Positions 60,723-64,000 of a stretch of 64,000 nucleotides of DNA are shown here, in pieces. The notes beneath the pieces are model-generated. The model made no database searches. It saw only the letters and a list, made by a program, of their open reading frames with translations, and had not been told where the DNA came from. The position numbers and the translations under genes were made by a program. Every line of letters starts with the position of its first letter. Position 1 is the first letter of the stretch. Origin of the DNA: Paraburkholderia hospita (GTDB lineage: Bacteria; Pseudomonadota; Gammaproteobacteria; Burkholderiales; Burkholderiaceae); contig NZ_CP026107.1 of assembly GCF_002902965.1 (NCBI RefSeq), positions 1,364,001 to 1,428,000 on the forward strand, given 5' to 3'.

Positions 60723-62207
60723 ATGCAGACCTCGTCAGGCTCATCCGGCGGACCCGTCGTTCGCGTCTTCGATGCCGTGAAGGCGCTCGCCTTCATCGGC
60801 GATCTGAGCATGGGCCAGCCAACCGACCACTCGATCCGCACCGCGTGGCTCGCCGTACGCCTCGCACGTGCCGCGGAACTCGGCGAAGCGGCCGTCGTCG
60901 CCGTGTGCGAGGCGTCGCTGTTGCGCTGGTCGGGCTGCACGGCGAACGCGTCGGGCTTCGCAGAAGCGCTCGGCGACGACGTCGCGAGCCGCGGAGCGAT
61001 GCTCGCGCTCAAGCCGGACTGGGCACGCCCGATGGAATTGCAAGGCGATGTGAGCGCGGTCATGACGCCGCTTGCGCGCATTCACTGCGAAGTGTCGGGT
61101 GAAGCGGCGCGCATGCTCGGTCTCGGGCAGGGCACGGAAGCCACGCTGCGGCATGTGTTCGAATCGTGGGACGGCACGGGCACGCCTGACAGGCTGGCGG
61201 GCAGCGCCGTGCCCGCCACCGTGTTCGTCGTGGCGCTGGCAGGCGAACTGGAGATTTTTTCCCGCACCTACGGGATCGAACGCGCGAGTGTGCTGATCGG
61301 CCAGCGTGCCGATTCGCGCTACCCGGACAAGCTCGCGCGGCTCGCGGTCCGGCTCGCGCCGCAATGGCTCGATGAACTGGCACAGGCCGACGCGGCGTCC
61401 ATCGATGCCGTGCTGTTGACGCAGCAGATGAACGACGTCACGCCCGTCGAACTGGTCGCGGACATCATCGATCTCAAACTGCCGTGGATGACGGGCTATT
61501 CGCGCAGCGTCGCGGCGACGGCTGCCTCATGCGCGGCGCGCTTCGCGCTCGATGCGAACGCGCAAAACCGGCTCTATTGCGCAGGCCTCGTTCATGGCAT
61601 GGGCCGCGCGGCCGTGCCGAACTCCGTCTGGGACGCGCCTGCCCGTCTGTCGCAGGCGGCGTGGGAGAAAGCGCGTCTCGTGCCGTACTGGACGTCGCGC
61701 GCGGGCAAGCAGACGGGCTCGCTCGCCGAGGCGGCCGAACTCGGCTCATACGCGTATGAACGGCTCGACGGCTCGGGCTATTTTCGTGGTGCGTCGGGCG
61801 CTGCGTTGTCGATGGAAGCGCGCATTCTCGCGGCGAGCACCGCGTGGGTCGCGTTACGCGCGGCGCGTCCGTGGCGCACGGCGCTCACGCACGACGAAGC
61901 GGCGAAGCTGTTGCACGAAGAAGCCGCACGAGGCCGTTTCGACGCCGATGTCGTCAATGCATTGATCGACGAGCGTGTCGCGCAGCGGCGCGTCGTGAAT
62001 CCGCGCGCGCAAACGGCGCGGCTTTCCGCGCGTGAAGTCGACGTGCTGCGCGGCATTTCGCGCGGCGCGAGCAACAAGGAAGTTGCCCGCGATCTGTCAT
62101 TGAGCCCGAGTACGGTGCGCACGCACGTCGAAAGCGTATTCCGCAAGCTGGACTGCTCGACGCGCGCAGCCGCCACGCTCAAGGCCCTGGCACTAGGCGT
62201 GCTGTGA
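60723..62207 (+). CDS. Degenerate HD/HD-GYP protein fused to a LuxR-type DNA-binding domain
   Basis: A 494-residue protein. Residues about 10-200 form an incomplete HD-like half (His36 in TDHS, then HVFESWDGTGTPDRL), about 255-400 a second HD-GYP-like half (LVHGMGRAAVPNSVWDAP, ERLDGSGYFRG), and the C-terminus about 425-490 a LuxR HTH (LSAREVDVLRGISRGASNKE). In the second half the HD dyad is His291-Gly292 and GYP is GYF, so catalysis on c-di-GMP is unlikely. It probably works as a ligand-responsive transcription factor. No partner kinase is adjacent. The ATG at 60723 has no strong ribosome site. Confidence 0.78.
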   Translation: MQTSSGSSGGPVVRVFDAVKALAFIGDLSMGQPTDHSIRTAWLAVRLARAAELGEAAVVAVCEASLLRWSGCTANASGFAEALGDDVASRGAMLALKPDWARPMELQGDVSAVMTPLARIHCEVSGEAARMLGLGQGTEATLRHVFESWDGTGTPDRLAGSAVPATVFVVALAGELEIFSRTYGIERASVLIGQRADSRYPDKLARLAVRLAPQWLDELAQADAASIDAVLLTQQMNDVTPVELVADIIDLKLPWMTGYSRSVAATAASCAARFALDANAQNRLYCAGLVHGMGRAAVPNSVWDAPARLSQAAWEKARLVPYWTSRAGKQTGSLAEAAELGSYAYERLDGSGYFRGASGAALSMEARILAASTAWVALRAARPWRTALTHDEAAKLLHEEAARGRFDADVVNALIDERVAQRRVVNPRAQTARLSAREVDVLRGISRGASNKEVARDLSLSPSTVRTHVESVFRKLDCSTRAAATLKALALGVL

Positions 62208-62212
62208 CGCGC

Positions 62213-62545
62213 TCAGGCCGCGGCGACGACGTCGATACGCAGCGCTTCGCTGCCCGCTGCAATCTCCAGCAGCCGGTCGACATTCGGATGCGCGCCCGGA
62301 CGGTTGCGCGCGTCGGCCGTATGTTCGGCGAACACGGCGAGGCCATGTTCGGCGGCCTTCGCGTCGAGTGTGCCGAACGCGTTGCGCAAATAGTGGTACA
62401 CGGCGACCGAGCCCTGCTTGCCCGGCTTGTTCTCGATGCTCGCGACCACGGCGCCCTTGCCGTCGACGAGATCGATCCGTTCGATACCGTCGATGCCCGG
62501 CAGTTGCGCGAGGTTGTCCTTGAATACGTTGCCCGGTTGAATCAC
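62213..62545 (-). CDS. DUF2322 family protein
   Basis: About 110 residues with the family hallmark blocks NLAQLPGIDGIERIDL, NKPGKQGSVAVYHYLRNAFG and AEHTADARNRPGAHPNVDRL. Function is not known. I prefer the GTG at 62545, which has GGAG at good spacing; a GTG at 62554 is also in frame. It is convergent to the HD/LuxR gene with 5 nt between the stops. Confidence 0.8.
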   Translation of the reverse strand: MIQPGNVFKDNLAQLPGIDGIERIDLVDGKGAVVASIENKPGKQGSVAVYHYLRNAFGTLDAKAAEHGLAVFAEHTADARNRPGAHPNVDRLLEIAAGSEALRIDVVAAA

Positions 62546-62846
62546 TGAAAACACTCCATCGTTCGAAAATGACTGGCGGGCCGTATCTTAGCCGATTGCC
62601 TGGCCGATTGACTGCGCGGCTCCCGGGTTTGCATGCCGTGACCGTCTTTCACTCGCCTTTCCGCTTCGGCCCCGAACGGAAGCACGGCGCGCCGAAAACG
62701 CTCGTCAGCAACATTGTCGGATCGACGTTAAAATTATCGGCTTGAACTCCGTCCGTATATATTCAGGCGCGCCAACGTTTGCCGCGCACCGGCCTTATGC
62801 CTTCGTCGAGGGCAGACCAACGAGTCAGTAGCAAGGAACGACTTCA
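62546..62846. other. Intergenic region upstream of the ECF sigma factor (301 nt)
   Basis: It lies between the divergent DUF2322 and sigma factor genes. It becomes AT-rich near 62730-62765, with TATATATT at 62756-62763 and TTGAAC at 62742 that could belong to a promoter, but spacing does not fit a clean sigma-70 or ECF consensus. No ORF or RNA is convincing. Confidence 0.4.
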
Positions 62847-63395
62847 ATGACAGGCGCAGACTTGTCCGGCATGCTGCCCGAGATGCTTCCCAGGTTATGG
62901 GCTTTCGCATTGCGCATTTCCGGCGACCAGCACGACGCTGAAGACCTCGTTCAGCGTGCCTGCGTGCGCGGGCTGGAACGCGCGCATCAGTTGCAGGCGG
63001 ACACCGCGCCGCTTAGCTGGATGTTCTCGATCGTCCACTCCACGTGGATCAACGAACTGCGCGCCCGTTCGGTGCGCAGCCGTTCCAGCATGGAATGGGA
63101 CGACGACTTTCTCGAAACGGTCGAAGACCCGAAGGCGCGCACGCCGGAACAGATCACGATGAACGCGCAGATCATCGAGGCCGTGCAGCGCCTGCCCGAC
63201 GCGCAGCGCGCCGTGATGCTGCTGGTCGCCGTCGAAGGCCTCAGCTACAGCGAAACGGCCGAAACGCTGAACGTTCCCATCGGCACCGTGATGAGCCGGC
63301 TGTCGCGCGCGCGCCAGGCGATCGGCGCGCTTTTCGCCAGCAAGCCAGTCCCGTCGATGAAAATGGCCACCTTCGGCAAGGACTCGGCGTCATGA
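62847..63395 (+). CDS. ECF-type RNA polymerase sigma factor
   Basis: A 182-residue group 4 sigma factor. Region 2 reads ALRISGDQHDAEDLVQRACVRG and region 4 reads LPDAQRAVMLLVAVEGLSYS and VPIGTVMSRLSRARQAI, both typical. AAGGA precedes the ATG at good spacing. Its stop overlaps the start of an anti-sigma factor by 4 nt (ATGA at 63392), so they form a regulatory pair. The stress or signal is unknown. Confidence 0.9.
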   Translation: MTGADLSGMLPEMLPRLWAFALRISGDQHDAEDLVQRACVRGLERAHQLQADTAPLSWMFSIVHSTWINELRARSVRSRSSMEWDDDFLETVEDPKARTPEQITMNAQIIEAVQRLPDAQRAVMLLVAVEGLSYSETAETLNVPIGTVMSRLSRARQAIGALFASKPVPSMKMATFGKDSAS

Positions 63396-64000
63396 AAGTA
63401 GACGACATCACGCTGATGGCCTACGTCGACGGCGAGCTCGACATCGAGGAACGCCGCGAGATCGAACGCGAGCTCGACGACTCGCCGGATCTGGCGGAGC
63501 GCATCGAACTGTTTCGCGCATCCAGCCTGCCGTATCACGAGGCGTTCGCGCAGCAGAAGCTGCCGCCCGTGCCCGAATCGTTGACGCGCAAGATCGCTGA
63601 ACTGTCGCGCACGTATGCGAGCGCGACGTCGCCCGTGCCACCCGGCCCCGCCGCCAATCCCGCCGCGAACGACGCCATCGCGCCGCCGAACGTTGGCCTG
63701 CCACCGTCCGCGCCCGTGCGCTCGCTCATGCGCTTTTCCGCGCCGTGGCTTGCCGCCGCGTTCGCTGCAGGGGTGTTCTCTTGCGTGGTCGGCTTGCGGC
63801 TGTTGCCCAGCCTTCCGGGCTTGCCAGGCGGCGCTGCGACGGTCGCGTCCGCGCCACCCGCTTCGCCCTGGGTGATGGCTGCCGCCGGTTATCAGGCGCT
63901 CTATTCACGCGACACGGTGGCCGTCGCGACGGACGCGGCCGTGTCGGCAAAAACCGTCGCCGATATCCATCAGATCGACGGATTGCCCGTGCGCGTGCCC
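63392..64000 (+). CDS. Anti-sigma factor, 3' partial (runs off the window)
   Basis: At least 203 residues are visible, without a stop before the window end. The N-terminus MKVDDITLMAYVDGELDIEE is typical of anti-sigma factors, and a Pro/Ala-rich linker (about 80-110) leads to one membrane helix at about 117-138 (WLAAAFAAGVFSCVVGLRLL). The rest would be periplasmic. There is no HxxxCxxC zinc motif in the N-terminal domain, so this is not a ZAS-type factor. Start overlaps the sigma factor stop (ATGA). Confidence 0.85.
   Translation, partial: MKVDDITLMAYVDGELDIEERREIERELDDSPDLAERIELFRASSLPYHEAFAQQKLPPVPESLTRKIAELSRTYASATSPVPPGPAANPAANDAIAPPNVGLPPSAPVRSLMRFSAPWLAAAFAAGVFSCVVGLRLLPSLPGLPGGAATVASAPPASPWVMAAAGYQALYSRDTVAVATDAAVSAKTVADIHQIDGLPVRVP

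Overview
The window is about 64 kb of GC-rich, densely coded chromosomal or megaplasmid sequence. It looks like Burkholderiales, most likely Paraburkholderia or Caballeronia. The reasons are the strong GC-ending codon bias with long antisense shadow ORFs, the many LysR-type regulators, the modular ABC/MFS plus catabolic-enzyme cassettes, and an intergenic repeat at 18.07-18.89 kb that resembles a family I recall from that group (not verified here). I see no tRNA, rRNA, transposase, integrase, phage gene or CRISPR array. Almost everything is nutrient acquisition, so this is an accessory catabolic region.

Left part (1-8851). A catabolic operon enters from the left edge: FAD and 2Fe-2S subunits of a molybdenum hydroxylase, an acyl/aryl-CoA ligase, an enoyl-CoA hydratase homologue, a GMC flavin alcohol dehydrogenase and an MFS carrier. 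On the opposite strand follow a LysR regulator and a LacI regulator.

Galactoside operon (8852-18049). Two mirror-image LacI-type operators precede a carbohydrate ABC transporter (ATPase, binding protein, two permeases) and two intracellular beta-galactosidases of different families (GH42, then GH35). A large near-palindromic repeat follows (18066-18890).

Amine/amino-acid region (18892-26948). A LysR regulator is divergent from a PuuB-like FAD oxidoreductase, a polar amino acid ABC system with a single permease gene, a DadA-like FAD oxidoreductase and an SDR, then another LysR gene. After that come a small secreted protein and a chemoreceptor (27155-29388).

Guanidino/ureido operon (29710-36583). 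A clear sigma-70-like promoter overlapped by a perfect palindrome drives a complete polar amino acid ABC transporter, an M20 N-carbamoylase/allantoate amidohydrolase-like enzyme, a DUF1989 protein, an XRE-cupin regulator and an agmatinase-family ureohydrolase. I infer two routes for a guanidino compound and regard this as the most interesting system in the window.

Sulfur region (36599-44374). A TauABC-like transporter is divergent from an NtaA/SnaA/DszA-type FMNH2 monooxygenase. A LysR gene, a HAD dehalogenase, a class II aldolase-like protein and a cysteine synthase homologue follow.

Right part (44485-64000). A very large BvgS-like hybrid sensor kinase; a tetronate (D-threonate/D-erythronate) operon kdgT-dtnK-pdxA2-deoR with tandem operator-like repeats; a citryl-CoA-lyase-like protein with a family III CoA-transferase and an MFS carrier; an NmrA-like reductase with a divergent LysR; a secreted alpha/beta hydrolase with a good intrinsic terminator; a degenerate HD-GYP/LuxR fusion; a DUF2322 protein; and an ECF sigma factor with its anti-sigma factor, which is cut by the right edge.
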